Part shown: positions 23,313 through 35,699 of the stretch, piece by piece | Numbering within the stretch: position 1 is the stretch's first letter | How the letters are laid out: each line of letters starts with the position of its first letter | Notes under the pieces: generated by a model | What the model was told of the DNA's origin: nothing | Databases searched by the model: none | What the model saw: only the letters and a program-made list of their open reading frames with translations | Position numbers and translations under genes: made by a program | Assembly (NCBI GenBank): GCA_963932465.1 | Contig: OZ010800.1 | Coordinates: forward strand, 92,988,807-93,052,806 | From: Maratus speciosus | Taxonomy: Eukaryota > Arthropoda > Arachnida > Araneae > Salticidae | DNA length: 64,000 nt | Direction: 5' to 3'

Positions 23313-23796
23313 TATCCTGAAGTTTGAAATTTTATTGAACAAATTTTCTTTTTGAATGATTTTGAAGAACACAGGAAATTTATTCTTTTCGAATTAAAAC
23401 ATAACGAACAACAACATATATATATATATATAAAATAAGCTTTCCTAAAATTTCTAAGTGCTAAAAAAATAACTAATGAAGAAACAATAACTACCTATAT
23501 TTCAGTATTTTCTGAAAAGCACTAAAAAGTTCTCCTTTAAAATAAATTATTACAGGACTAACATAAACAAAAAATATCTGCTTGCTAAAATCGTACGATT
23601 TGAGGAGGTACAGCAACTGTTTTCTTAAAATGCATTGAGTCTGACCGTGATTGAGGAAAGAATTTCGTCAAATATTTGAAAGTTTATGTTTCGTTAAAAG
23701 TCACGTGATGTTGATAGGAAATGATCGTCAAAAACGACGAAATACAGCTCAAGGATTGCTGAATCGTCAAAAGTGAGAGTTTTATTTCTGAGAGTG

Positions 23797-25306
23797 TTTT
23801 AAAGAACGAAATCTCTTTTTTTTCCGAATAACACAAAACCTGAGGAAATGATACATTGAATTTTCAAGCTTTATGTAAAATGCAAGATGCATTCCAAAAT
23901 AAGCCTTTTCGATAAAGACCATTCATGCTTCATTGTATTCAGCATTATGAATTAAAGTTTCATAAAGTAAAGGACACTTTTCACGGGTAAAAAGTGGGTT
24001 GGTATGTTGATTATTGGATTACCATATTGGAATATTAAAGTTTTAAAGAACTGTTCAAAAATTACCGAAATTGTTTAAAAAATTCTATTGGAAAAACTAC
24101 AAGGCTTTGCTTTTTTATGATTATATTTTTTAATCCTTTAGCGAAATACTGAAATCAGTGCATAAGCATTTTTGTATTTTTAACATTTTCGATACTTCAT
24201 GTCATATGAATAAAATACATTTAAATCTACTCTATAACATTCACATATACGTGAATTTCTGAGTTTAAATGTTATCTATATGTGCAATTTTTCTGTATTT
24301 TAAATACATAGAATATGTTGAAATATAATCTTTTTTACTGATCTGAGGATTGTTCTTATAATTTTCAGACATATTGGAAAGTAGGACATTATGCTTTTAT
24401 GCTTTAAGGTAACATGCATCATTTGTAAAGAAAAGTAATCTCTTTCGTATAAGTCTTAATTTTCAATGAGAAAATGAGCACTGCTAATGTCAAACACGCA
24501 CACCTAAACGCATCACATTCATGCCTTGGTATCGCAGAACGGCAAATCCTCTATCCTTGCCTCAAATTCTTCAGATCGAATTTCTTTGATGAGAATTATC
24601 AAGTGACACCCAGCAGTAATAATATTACAGCAGGGGAAGGGGGTGAACTGTCCATTTCAGAAAATTAAACAAATCTTCCCTGATAGTTTTGAAGGATGTT
24701 CTCGCTAAATCAAATTCCGATCAGTCAGAAAGTGTAAAATGTGCATCAAAATATCTTGTTGTGTTAAGGGCGTAGGATACCTTTGAACACGTCAAAAATA
24801 TCACTATGTTCTAAGCTTCAAAACCTGCGTAATAAGTCAAAAATAAAAATCAAACTTCATTTAAATATAAATCTCATATTTACATTTATATTTAAAAATA
24901 TAGATATACTTGTAAATTCATAAATAAATATTGAAATGATAAGTTTAAAAATCTATGATAATTAAGAGAACATTTTTTTGAGCGCATGATAAAATATAAA
25001 AATATGTATATAAAGGGGATATTTTGGTGAGAATAAATACACAATAGAGTTAGATTTATGCTAAAATCAGAATATTTGAAAAAAAAATATTGACTGAATA
25101 AAAAAATTAACAACAAATTAAAAATGTTCACTTTAAAAAAAATATTTTCAAAGAAAAAAAAATCTTACCTTTTTCTGGTTTAAAGTTGTAAGTAATACAG
25201 AAATGAATATGTGGTTAAAATTTCTTTTGATTCCTATGCATAGTTTTGCCACCTTATAAATTTATTTCATTCGAAAAAAATTGAATGAATCTTGAAAAAC
25301 GCTGTA
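23797..25306. other. AT-rich DNA, no gene seen
   Basis: No recognisable frame; the open frames at 24474-24668 and 24892-25131 are unsupported by similarity or context. Confidence 0.45.
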
Positions 25307-25366
25307 CAGTAGTACCTGAACTTACACCAGCAATTCATTCCAAGAGCAGAGACGTATGTCGAGGTA

Positions 25367-26439
25367 CAGTCGTGGAAAAAAAAATAAACACCCGCTACTA
25401 ACTCCTCAACAAATTTTTGTAGAAGAAAGTTACTGGTACCAAACGATTGGAAATAAAGTCTACTTTTAAATGATGTATATAAAATTTGCTTAGGGGACCA
25501 TCTACATATTAAAACGAACAATAACTTTGTTTTTTTTTTCAATAGCAGTGCACAATTCTGACAGCATAAATGAACCCTACACCCTTCAATTAGCCTAAAA
25601 ACAAATTTTTATGCAATTCTTACCATACGTTTCTGAGAAATTAATTATCTTAAAACGAGATTATTTTAAGGGCTGTATCCAAATTGAAGTTCGGTACTCA
25701 ATTGTTAACCGAGAGAGCCACCTTCTTGATCAAGGCACCTTAAGCGCCACTCAAGCAATCAATGAAGCCTGCCAGATTACAGGATAGCTTGAGAATTTTT
25801 AAAATATCTTCTCACTTCTATCATAGACGGCCCCTTAAACCACCATTTTGCCGTTTTTTAAGCATAAATTGAAAACTACTTGGAAGAAAAATGTGAAACT
25901 TTGGATTTCCATAAAGCAAGACTTGATAAATCTAAATCCATCAAAAAAATTGTAGGTTGCAATTCATAATTTTTTAGCATATTAATTTCATAATTCATAA
26001 TTCATATCATAAAATTATTAAAATTGCAAATTCAGCGTATTTATGTTTGGGTATATTCGTATTATTGCTACACAAAAAATTAGCACATTAGGAGCATAAT
26101 TTCAAGAGATATAAATAAAAATATGAAAATATAATTTAACATTAGAAGCACTAAATTTTGAACGTTTAAAATGCAAAAACTTATCATTCAAATGAATTGA
26201 AATTTGGCGTCTAGGCATAGTTTGAAACAAAGATTTGAAATATTTCGTTAAAATTGGGTATTGTCATTGAAAGAAATTAAATTTGGGTTTGTTTTAATAT
26301 GTAGATGGCCCCCTAAGCAAATTTTATATACGTCATTTAAAAGTATACATTATTTTCAATAGTTTGGTACCAGTAACTTTCATCTACGCTAATTTGTTGA
26401 GGAGTTGGTAGGGGGTGTTTACTTTTTTTTCCACGACTG
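25367..26439. mobile_element. Long-TIR MITE, family B copy 1 (TA target)
   Basis: Inserted in the Tigger element. The ends are CAGTCGTGGAAAAAAAAA and the inverted TTTTTCCACGACTG, flanked by TA. Inverted similarity extends about 150 bp per side and includes GGTACCA, TTTAAAATGATGTATATAAA and TTTGCTTAGG. The second copy, 61097-62381, matches it through the interior as well (CCTTCAATTA, GGATGTATCCAAATTGAAGT-like words). TIR and TA site indicate the Tc1/mariner superfamily. Non-coding. Confidence 0.85.
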
Positions 26440-26714
26440 TACATTTAGATAAGCAAAAAAGATATCTAATAAAAATTCACCAAAATCTAATGAGCATATT
26501 CTGTTGTATTTAGGGATTATGTTACATACATTTAACTTTTGCAAAAATATGCTTTTGCAATACAAGAAATTGAAATATTTCAATAAATTTGTTATTCTTC
26601 TAGCTGCCCAGTTCGAGTCTTTGAGCAAATGAAAAAAAAAATCTTGCAACTTTTTGGACAGACAAATTTTTCCTTTTTATCTCTTAAAAGATCTTTGTAA
26701 CAGCAGAGTGAGTT

Positions 26715-27195
26715 TTATAAGTTTTTTTTTTTTTTTTTTTCAGTCGTTGCTACACTTTGCTCCTCTGAATTAATATTTTCAGGAACCTCCATTTTATCTT
26801 CAATAACGTTTAATCTGTTAATTTCACAACCGTCATTACCATCCTTCCGTCTAGGCTCAAAATCATCTATTTCTTCGACAATACTTTGTTTCTTTAATTC
26901 GAGAAGCTTTTCGATAGTAAATCCCGGATTAGGAAAAAATATGAGTTCAACAACATCTTTAGTATCCATCTCTAATTAAGTTCTCTTCTATTTTTGACGA
27001 TTTCATTAATTAAAAGAAATACAGAATCACAAATTTCAGACGTTTTCTTAGTCTCTGCGAAGAAAAAGGGCACAGTCTTTCCAAGCATTTCTCTTTTTTT
27101 TTTTTTTTTTTGAGAAATTTATCCCATGAATATCCCGTTACTGTGACTGCATCTGAGATGTTAAATTTCTTCCAAAAGTTTCCAAAAAAGTTCAA
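26715..27195 (-). pseudogene. Tigger transposase C-terminal relic
   Basis: Reading from 27195 downwards, NFFGNFWKKFNISDAVTVTG then SWDKF matches the stretch of Tigger/jerky-type DDE_1 transposases that normally reads FWKGY-I-DAI with AWD downstream. A T18 tract (about 27092-27109) then breaks the frame. In a shifted frame FFFAETKKTSEICDSVFLLI continues towards the second open piece (26969-26715), which has DVVELIFFPNPGFTIEKLLE and LKKQSIVEEIDDFEPRRKD, an acidic tail of the expected kind. A T19 tract (26722-26740) gives its artificial lysine run. The catalytic domain is absent. Confidence 0.75.
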
Positions 27196-27350
27196 AATGA
27201 GACTTGATTAAGGAAAGTATTTTTCTAGGACAGACGACGTAAAGGAAGGGTCATGTAAGTTGAGGGTCGTAAGTCGGGGTACTGCTGTAATCATAAGCTT
27301 AGAGAAATCATTCAATATCATCATGCTTCATGCTTTCATGCTTTGGCCAC

Positions 27351-27410
27351 ACACTGTAAAAAAAAAAAATAAAATAAAAAATTATGCAACGTTATTCCAA
27401 AAAATTAGTG
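27351..27410. repeat. Possible single end of a CACTGTAAA-type element
   Basis: CACTGTAAAAAAAAAAATAA followed by ATTATGCAACGTTATTCC resembles the left end of the element at 54142 (CACTGTAAAAAAAATTCCGC then AACGTTCC). I could not find its partner end, so this may be a truncated copy. Confidence 0.35.
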
Positions 27411-27731
27411 GCAAAATTCTGTTCCCAGTTTTATGGAGTAATTTATCTTATTTAATGCTGTAATATAAACTGATATAAATGGTGTAATATTACATATTAG
27501 TGTAACATAAGACCAGTTATATCGGTTAAATTACTCAATAAAATGGATTTTATAGAGTATAGTTACATCAATTTTCAACAGTGCATATGTGGACGCTTAT
27601 ATTTTATAATTGTAATTCCTGTCAATAATAAAAAGAACAAAAATCTTATAACTTATTCACTGCAAAATCCCTCAACAAGAGAAGTAAAAAATGTATGGTT
27701 TTGCAGCACTGTTAAAGATATAAACAAGTAG

Positions 27732-29339
27732 GAAATTGCACGTCAAACGTGGCAAATGAGGTGCGTTCGTACTATAACTAGCTTTATAAATATTGTTTGC
27801 TCCGCAAATTGTGCTGAATGTATATTTTAGTGCACTTCATAAGTGTAAATGTATTTCATTCTGTTTGAAAGGCTGTGACATCATTAAAATGCATTTGCAA
27901 TATTTTTTTTTCCATTGGCCGTAATGTAACGGAAAAATTTTGACTGTACCTGTCATTAAACTCTACATTCAATTTTAATAAAATTTGAAATGACTCGACA
28001 AAATTTTGAAACAATTATATATTTAAAATTTCAGATCATTTGGTTGGGTAGTTTTTTCCCTATTATATGCGGACGGACAGACAGACAGACCGAACGACGA
28101 CTATAGTTGCTACGTATTTATATAATTACGAACGCATCTAAAAAAGCGTGAAGTAATTTTTTCGGAAGTCAGTGTCGTTGGAGTATTTGAACAAATATAT
28201 AATATTTGATGAAAATAATGCCAGATATATTAAATATATTAAGTTTTAATAATTTGCAGAAATGTAAGAAAGCAGTTTATGTTTTCTTTTTTATTTTATA
28301 AGAAATCACTTCACTCATTAAATAACATTAACGCTCAGCGGTCTCAAATGTGGACTTTGTTGTTTTATGATTTTTTATTGTTTTTCCCACTTTTTTTTTC
28401 ATTTTGAATTCCTATATTAATATAAAAGGAATAAATCTTTAAAGAAGCTGTTTTGTTCTCGAAATGAAACAACGTCTCGGAAGAGGTTGAACCACCATTT
28501 AACCCGTAAATGCCTGGTGTTGCTTTTCGGAAACATACACAATTCAGACTCTAAAATACTATTAGAATAATATTGAAGCTATAATGCCTAATGTTGCCAA
28601 TAAAATACATTCTGAAAATATTATTATATTGATTTTCAACATGTAGATGGGAACACTTGTGCTGTTTAAGAATAAAGATAGATTTATTTTTTCAATTGTT
28701 GCTACTTGTTCTTTTTATTTTGTTTGGCAGCTTGCGAAATATCCTATTTTGACCTGCAGTGAGCAAGTAAAATTTATTTCTTATTATAGTTCCTAAAATT
28801 CTTGTGTGTTTAATATTATAGATATTTTATCAAGGGAAATTATTTTTTCAATTAAACACCAGTATTGCCGATTAGTATCAAACTGTTTTTTAGCCGTAAA
28901 CTACACTTAAAACAAAATATGATTTTTAAAAGTATTTCCCCATGATTTATTTAAAAAATAAAAGCCTAAAAACATTATTACAATGATTTTTGAAAAATCA
29001 GGCATTTAAGGGTTAAATAAAATTTGGAATCTTTTAGGAACAATTTTCTTTCATAAGGCAGTAAGAAACAAACATTCTGCATTCATAATAATTATAATAA
29101 TTAGTAAATAATAAATGCCAGTTTTATTGAACATTTGAATTTGATTAATGGTTGACTGGAAGTACTCCGTTTGATTACTATTTTTTTCTATTAAGTTAAA
29201 AACTTTATGATTATCTTACGTGCATTGTGGATGCCTAACTGTTTGTCTTAGACTTGCGATGACAGGGTATTATTATGTCCGTAATTAGTTACTGAATTAT
29301 TTAAAAAAATTCTTTTACTGTATGTCCATGCTCTTAGAC

Positions 29340-29377
<38 letters not shown>

Positions 29378-30024
29378 AGGTTACTGAGAATTATCTAGAA
29401 AATCGGGGTACCTAGAACTGTTTATGAAGATCACGTAATTATCCTGGGTTACCGATGAAATTGTAGTAAGCATACAGATTTTTGTAGCTCTATAAAACTA
29501 GATTTGTAGATTTACAACTTTTTATTTTTTACATTGTACAGAAATAAATTCAGTAAGCATGCGTTCATAATTACATAAATACGTAGTACCTATATTTGTA
29601 GTCTTGTCCGTTTGTCTGTCCGCATATAAAAGCGCAAAAACTAACCAAGCGAATAGTTGGAAATTTGATATATATAATTGTAACAGAATTTTCTTTAGTT
29701 ATTTCAAATATTATGAAAATCGTATCAAAATTTTAAAAATATTAATAAAAGTTTTCTTCATTCTATTAAATCCTATCATACTTAATTTATTCAATGATAT
29801 CCCATGATAGATAATGATTCTAGGTTGCCATGGTGATTACGTCCTACTTATGATGGAGTCATATTATATCAGTATCACGGATTTAATATATATGATCTCA
29901 ATAAATTTTGTATTCATGCATTTTTGTATAAAAGTGCAACAGCTATAGCTCCAAGATCTGAATATTTACAAAACTAACTATAGTATGAACGCACCTCATT
30001 TGCCACATTTGGAGTTCAATTTCT
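27732..30024. mobile_element. Foldback composite with two inverted arms (2.3 kb)
   Basis: The left end contains GTGGCAAATGAGGTGCGTTC (27759 region); the right end contains the inverted GAACGCACCTCATTTGCCAC (29989-30008). Each arm is about 400 bp and is itself bounded by GGTGCGTTCGTACTATA-type and ATAATTACGAACGCAT-type sequence, with a GGACGGACAGACAGACAGAC stretch (28071) or its inverse (29605-29625) inside. The two arms thus look like two copies of one short element in opposite orientation. The centre contains a piggyBac MITE (28499-29016) and A30 (29343-29372). Confidence 0.65.
28499..29016. mobile_element. piggyBac-type MITE, 518 bp with its TTAA copies
   Basis: Bounded by TTAA on both sides. 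The termini CCCGTAAATGCCTG and CAGGCATTTAAGGG are imperfect inverted repeats starting with CCC, as in piggyBac. The interior is AT-rich and non-coding. Confidence 0.8.
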
Positions 30025-33000
30025 CACTTCTTTTAGATTTTGATATTGAAAAGGTTAATGATTTTTAAAATGAAATGAAATCTAATTTATTATTATTTGA
30101 GGAGCAGGTTTAGACAATGTTAATGACCGTATTTTAAATTTTTCCCAAAGCAAATATTTTGAAATTTTTTAAACTAATTTAATACGTTAAATTGTAAAAG
30201 TGTCTGTACTCTGAGAAGTAAAACGAGAAAACAGGAATTCTGCTTTTTCAGAATTTAGAGTCACCCCCGATGAATAAATAAATAAATAAATAAATATATA
30301 TATATATATACATATAATAGATAGTTCAGTTTTAAGACTCTAAATACGCGCTTTTATTTTATATAAAATGACGTCATCCGCATCCGCTAAAGAATTCCTC
30401 ATTTATGATCCAGTCTTAAACAACATCTACAGTAAAATAAGAATAGAACGTGACTATCGCTGAATAATACACAAATCCAAAAAAAAAGAGATTCCGTCAT
30501 TCAAGAAACTGGGCCAAAAAATCGGCTATCTCATGATTCGTATGTCTTCATTTGTTTGTTATATTAATATCCAAACTTAAAATTAAATTTAGTTTCTAAT
30601 AGCTCCATGTTTTATCAGAAATCATTCATTTATATTTTTTCAAAATAGCACGTATTTTAATTACTTTTTTTTTCAGTTTTTATGGGAAAGGGGCAACAGA
30701 AAGATATAGTGTTTTTTTTTCCTTTACTTTCTGCCGAAATGGAGTACTTGAGTTGCCAACATTAAACAAATGAGGCTAAAAATTATAAAAAAAATTAATA
30801 TCTCAAAAATAAACGGAGATGCAGTTTTCACACAACTTGCATTTAAAAGTACTTTTTTTTCAATACGACGGTATAAAAATTGAAAATGTGCGGTGCTTAG
30901 AAGTTTAAAAAATGCAGTAGAGTATATAACAGTACAATGATACAACTTCTTTGTTTTACGGCTGTCTTATACAACGGAACGTTATTTTTTGGAGACAACA
31001 CATTAATTGGTGGGAAAAAGAAATAGCATACCGGAGGCTAATAAAAAGTAACTGTTGAAATTGTGAATAAATGTAGCAAGTAATAGGTTGTATTACGTAT
31101 ATCATATCGGAATTAGACAAATTTATGTAGTTGTTATCGTGTACTAAATAGGTATAGCATTCTAGGTTAAGCGAAATTAAAAGAGCCATTAATGAGATAA
31201 AATGAACTTACAGAAAAGTTTAAATTCAGAATTAATTAAGGGTTGTGTCGGTTCTGATATGTGTGTATGGAAACAGTTATTAGAAATTTAGCCGTGTTCT
31301 TAGGTTTCATCAAGTACAAAATATTGGCGTTCAAATAAAAACATTTCTGTTATTTATAATCTACTGAGGCTCAATTAAATACATTTCTATTATTCCTTGC
31401 ATAACTGAGCCAAGTTTTTGTTTCTACCAGTTTGCTAATTTGAAATTAAGGGGCATTGCAAAACATTTAGGTGTCTTAAAATTTGCGGACAATCCGTCAA
31501 CACCATTGATAGGTAAGTGATGTCAGCAAAATAAAACATTAAAACATTTTAATATAAGACAATATTTTCTCCACGAGAAGTTATATAGGGTATTGATAAA
31601 ATTTTGTATGCGACTTCTACAGACCAAATTGCTGAATCTCTTCAAACGCAATGGAGGAAAATTTTATTTGAAAAATCAAAGAATTTATTGCAAGGTAAAT
31701 TAGAATGTTTGCTTTTTTAATTATATGACAATTTGCTTTTAAGTGTAATTTTTACTTTTTATAAAAAATTCCTTTTTGAAAACTTTTAATTCTGACGGTG
31801 TTGAAAAGTAAGTAAACCCATTTTTGAATTGTATTCGACATAGTTTTTACGCATTGATATGTGTATAAAGTTTAAGTTGTAGGTTTCCGAAACAGAGAAA
31901 CGAGAAACTGAATGTATATAAAGTATCAAAAGTCTTATAATGTTATAGAATTTTCTTTAAATGTGTTTTTAATGCAGTTTCAATTTGTGATTTTAAGTGT
32001 TATATGTTTTTATTAAAATAACTATTACTTAATATTATTTTATATTTTGCAATAAAAATAGATTAAGAAATTATTATAATCTTCCTAAATTATATATGAG
32101 TTGGTATTTGAATAGAGCAAATCTTAAGAACTTTTAACGTATTTCTAAAACAAGTTGTTGGGGGCCACCGTAATACTTACCCATCATGGATATACATAAT
32201 ATAAAATATGAAAATAAAACGTGTGATATTTGCTAAGCATTGTACCATGTTACTTTTATTCATAATTCAATTTATTTGGACTTCCTTAAATATAATTAAT
32301 ATAACCCCTTAAGCTAATATTACTTTTTGTTGCATTAAAATATCTCAATTTGTTGATTTTCTGTAAGCAATTAAACACTATTGGTTTACAATGGAAGTCT
32401 ATGGGAATTAGGCGAAATATTAGAGATACCACCAATTTGTCTTCACTTTTAGCGACTAATTTTGGTCGCCAAATTTGGCGCTATATCGCCGAGTTGCCGA
32501 CGAACTTAGCGGCCTTTGATGAAAGAACATGGTCCTCCCTATGATAACCCCCCTTATAGGTATGGATATGCATTAAATGCTTGACATTTACTATAAGCCA
32601 TTATTGGCATTTAATCTTAAAGTTTGGCGATAGTTTTTGGGTCGGCGGGATAATCGAGTAGTACCGAATTGCGTAAAAAAACATCCTTAACTCAAAAAAT
32701 TATAATCCTATTAACTAACAGTTTACTTCGTTGGATTAAGCATCTCATTTCCAATTAAAATATATCTTTGAATTGAAATTTGAATGAATGACAATTTCGA
32801 AAATTTTTGTATACCTTTTAACAGAACGAATATTTCGAGAGTCCGAAAAAAATAGTTCCAGGTAATAGAGGTTACTGATATTCAATAGGATTCTTACCAT
32901 TGTTACTTCCTAAGTACACACCGAATTTCAAGTCTCTATCTGAATTTGTTCGGGCGTTTACATGCACACACACACACACCCAGACGGACGGCAATTTTTT

Positions 33001-34849
33001 TTTGTCTAAAAATATGTTTTTCGGATTTTCCAATGTCTGAAACGTGTAAATCCGTCAAAAAAATTTTTTTTTTTCGATTTTTAAAACGTTTACAAGACTT
33101 ACCCTATATTGAGTATGATGTGTATGTAAAATACATATCTTCTTAACAATACTTGAGTTCATTTTTATTTAATTTATTTTATTATAAAGTAAATCGAGTT
33201 AGAGAATTTACATTAGTAATCAAAAATTACTTTCATTACACATTTGAGTTATTTCTTTTTTTATATTTAATAAACTTTATATCATGTATAATCTACAAAA
33301 AAAATTATTTTTTAGATCAAATTAGGACTTAGGAATTCTTTTAAGAACATTGATCCAAACTGCATAACTTAATGAGTTAATGTTAGTTCAGCGGATTACA
33401 AAGTATTGGATTCTCATCACAAAATAAGTAAAAATTTCATGACCGAGGAGGAAATTAATTACAACCTGCTTTGAACTAAATAAGAGATATTTGCTCTTGT
33501 AAATTGAATAATTGTAATTACTTTTATCTGCTCACTCAGTTTAATTTTGAAATACATTTTAATTTATATCGCAAAAAATTACAAAACTACATTTAATAGT
33601 TTACAACTATGCAAACAAACGAAGTGAATTATTATGCAAACAATTATTGAATTACATATACTATTTATTTTGATATAATCTGTATATTTAAAAAGTTATA
33701 AACAAAAATAGGCATTTGTTTAAAAATACTGATAATTATATTTCAATAATATAAGGATTTTTTTTTTTTAAGAAATACAAGAATTTTAAACTTTATAAGA
33801 CAACTTTATGTCGTATGTTACAGGATACAGGAAAATTTATAAGTTGGTAGATAGTTTACTAAACTGCTTTTACTAAACATTAGCATAGCATGTAATGCTG
33901 AAAGCGTCAAAATGGCTGTTAATGTATTATCATACACTCGTCTTTACCTACAGAAAACGAATTGCACAATTAAATTTCGAAAATTCTGAAGATTAGCAGG
34001 CATAGGTTGAATATAAATATATTCTTTTATGCACCAACATAGATAAAAGTTTCAGGATTAGCTAAGAATGAACGGCAAAGAATTAATACTCATATTTAGT
34101 TAATTCAAACTAACGAACAATCAACCAAATTTGAGCATTCTTGTATACAGTGATGTGCGGAATATGTTCCTGTTTTTGAAATGTATATGTAATACGCATT
34201 TAGAAACTGCTCTTTTTTTATAACGCACACTAAACAATGGTTCCTGACGCTTATTTTAAAGATAACACGAGTAAATATTATGTTACCACAAATATTCACA
34301 CCAAATCAGATGCCAATGATATTGAAAAATTATATTAGATATAATTTTTTCCTCAGTTTATACTTCAGTATTGTACTGCACTAAACAATTTCCTGAAAAA
34401 AGAATTATATATATATATATATATTCATAAAACATATTTCTTTTTCAGCATATCTTAAAGACTTAAAAATACTTTTTGATAAAATTGTATTCATATAACG
34501 GCATTGATGAAGGTGGAATTCAGTAAATAATGGCATACATTTGTGTTCAAAAAATATTTTAAAGCTGCAGTTTTATTTTATAAGAAAGTTATAGACAAAG
34601 TGTTATTATTTAATACAAATCTACCTGCTGAGTGATTTTTCATGTAGTTATAAAATTATTAGTCAATCTTAACTATGTGATATAAAAAATACAGACAGTA
34701 TCTTTTACTGTACTCAGTACACCGCTTATCAATGCCCACTCCATCCAGATATTGCTATGTAACATAACTCTGCATCCAACTGCTTAAAAAAGTACAGCCT
34801 GAAGTCCAAACACGTGATCATCTTCACTACATCTTACTTTTAATTATTG
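30025..34849. other. AT-rich DNA, no gene seen; microsatellites
   Basis: It contains (AATA)n(TA)n at 30272-30312, (CA)n at about 32966-32982, (TA)n at 34408-34425, and the palindrome CGCCAAATTTGGCG at 32467-32480. The region 32900-33140 (CCCAGACGGACGG, AAATCCGTCAAAAAAA) has the look of an old interspersed repeat but no boundaries. None of the open frames here (for example 30724-31189 minus, 34105-34299 minus) has recognisable similarity. Confidence 0.4.
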
Positions 34850-34859
34850 TAGTCTGCTA

Positions 34860-35666
34860 ACATGCTTGTCATTGACCACTTTGATTTAAGAAGTACTTCT
34901 TGATTATGTTCTTTCGCTTGCTTGTTTTTGGAAACAAATATGTAGCATCTTGAAGTAATTCAAGTTGAGCCGGCAGCAGTGTAGCTTTCCACCGTTGCAT
35001 AAGGGGTGAGAGTAGTCTGAAACTTGCCCCACGCAAAGCGAATATTGGGTCTTTCGATACTGTCTTTGCTGATCGTCATTTTGTCTGAATTTGTTTGTTA
35101 ATGGGAAGCAATTTTCAAAAGCTCTAAGCATTTTTTGTCTACGAAGAACCAAAATGTCTTTTATAGAATGTCTCTTATATAGAGGGAAGTCTTTTACGCG
35201 ATGTAACTACTTAATACCTCCAAGGATTTAAACAAAGTACCTTTGCGACATCTTTGTTCAGGTTCAGCCATAAGACGACAATTGAAAATTCGTCAACAAA
35301 GATAAATAATACTGTATCCATGCTGAGCTGTAGATTTCTTTCTGCCTGACTTTTTAAATTAGAGAGCTATTCAAAACACGAATGTTTTTTAAGCACTGAG
35401 TGAATTAACTTTCCTTCGACAATAAGCGCAGCACTGCCTGTTAGTGCCAAAAGAATGACAGCTTCTGATCCTAACTGTTCTATGATTGTTTTACTAATTT
35501 CTTTGATTATCCTACTTTTTCCCAGCTCTTGCTTTTCCAATAATAAAAGTTGACGTAGGGAAAATTGTAACTTTTGTCTGCAATGACGAAATCTGTTCTG
35601 TCCATAACTAAATAATTTTCTGCTGCTCATCTGTAAATCTGATTTCAGAATTATCAAAATTTTCAT
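34860..35666 (-). pseudogene. PIF1-like helicase relic, probably from a Helitron-type element
   Basis: The minus strand carries SF1B helicase motifs in order, in several frames. From 35666: a degenerate Walker A, KQELGKSRIIKEISKTI (canonical GxxGxGKS), then VILLALTGSAALIVEGKLIH with SVL, the motif usually read TG-AA--I-G-TIHS. The Walker B counterpart VLFIFVDEFSIVV lies at about 35318-35281. Downstream, FPLTNKFRQNDDQQ and a shifted VGQVSDYS continue the helicase core to about 34900. Helitron and Helentron Rep-helicases carry this PIF1-type domain; no Rep domain was found nearby, so the source element is inferred. Multiple frameshifts exclude function. A cellular PIF1 pseudogene is the alternative. 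Confidence 0.65.
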
Positions 35667-35699
35667 GCATCGTGATTTGTTGTTCTTTAAAATAATTCA

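Larger units (their letters stand above)
22583..23796. mobile_element. TIR element (1.2 kb) carrying a tRNA-like module
   Basis: The ends are CACTCTCAGAAATGAATAGT and, complemented, CACTCTCAGAAATAAAACTC. Inside, TTTCGTCAA/TTGACGAAA words recur in both orientations near both ends (22632-22745 and 23665-23775), giving further self-complementarity. The element carries a tRNA-like segment on the minus strand and an A30 run (23281-23310). No coding capacity. It shares its plan with 54142-55509: CACT start, internal minus-strand tRNA-like segment, A30 run. Confidence 0.7.
25307..27287 (-). mobile_element. Tigger/pogo element, interrupted
   Basis: The ends are CAGTAGTACCTGAACTTAC and, complemented, CAGCAGTACCCCGACTTACG, both flanked by TA; this is the classic Tigger TIR style. 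Total length is 1981 bp including a 1073-bp MITE inserted 60 bp inside the left end. About 0.9 kb of Tigger sequence remains, holding only the C-terminal part of the transposase on the minus strand. Confidence 0.85.

Noticed and set aside
27900..27950. Possible right end (GTAATGTAACGGAAAAATTT) pairing with the CACTGTAAA-type end at 27351
   Set aside because: Pairing is weak and the site falls inside the left arm of the 27732-30024 composite.
31480..31800. CCGTCAACACC and GACGGTGTTGA as possible terminal repeats
   Set aside because: Only about ten bases pair and there are no duplicated flanks.
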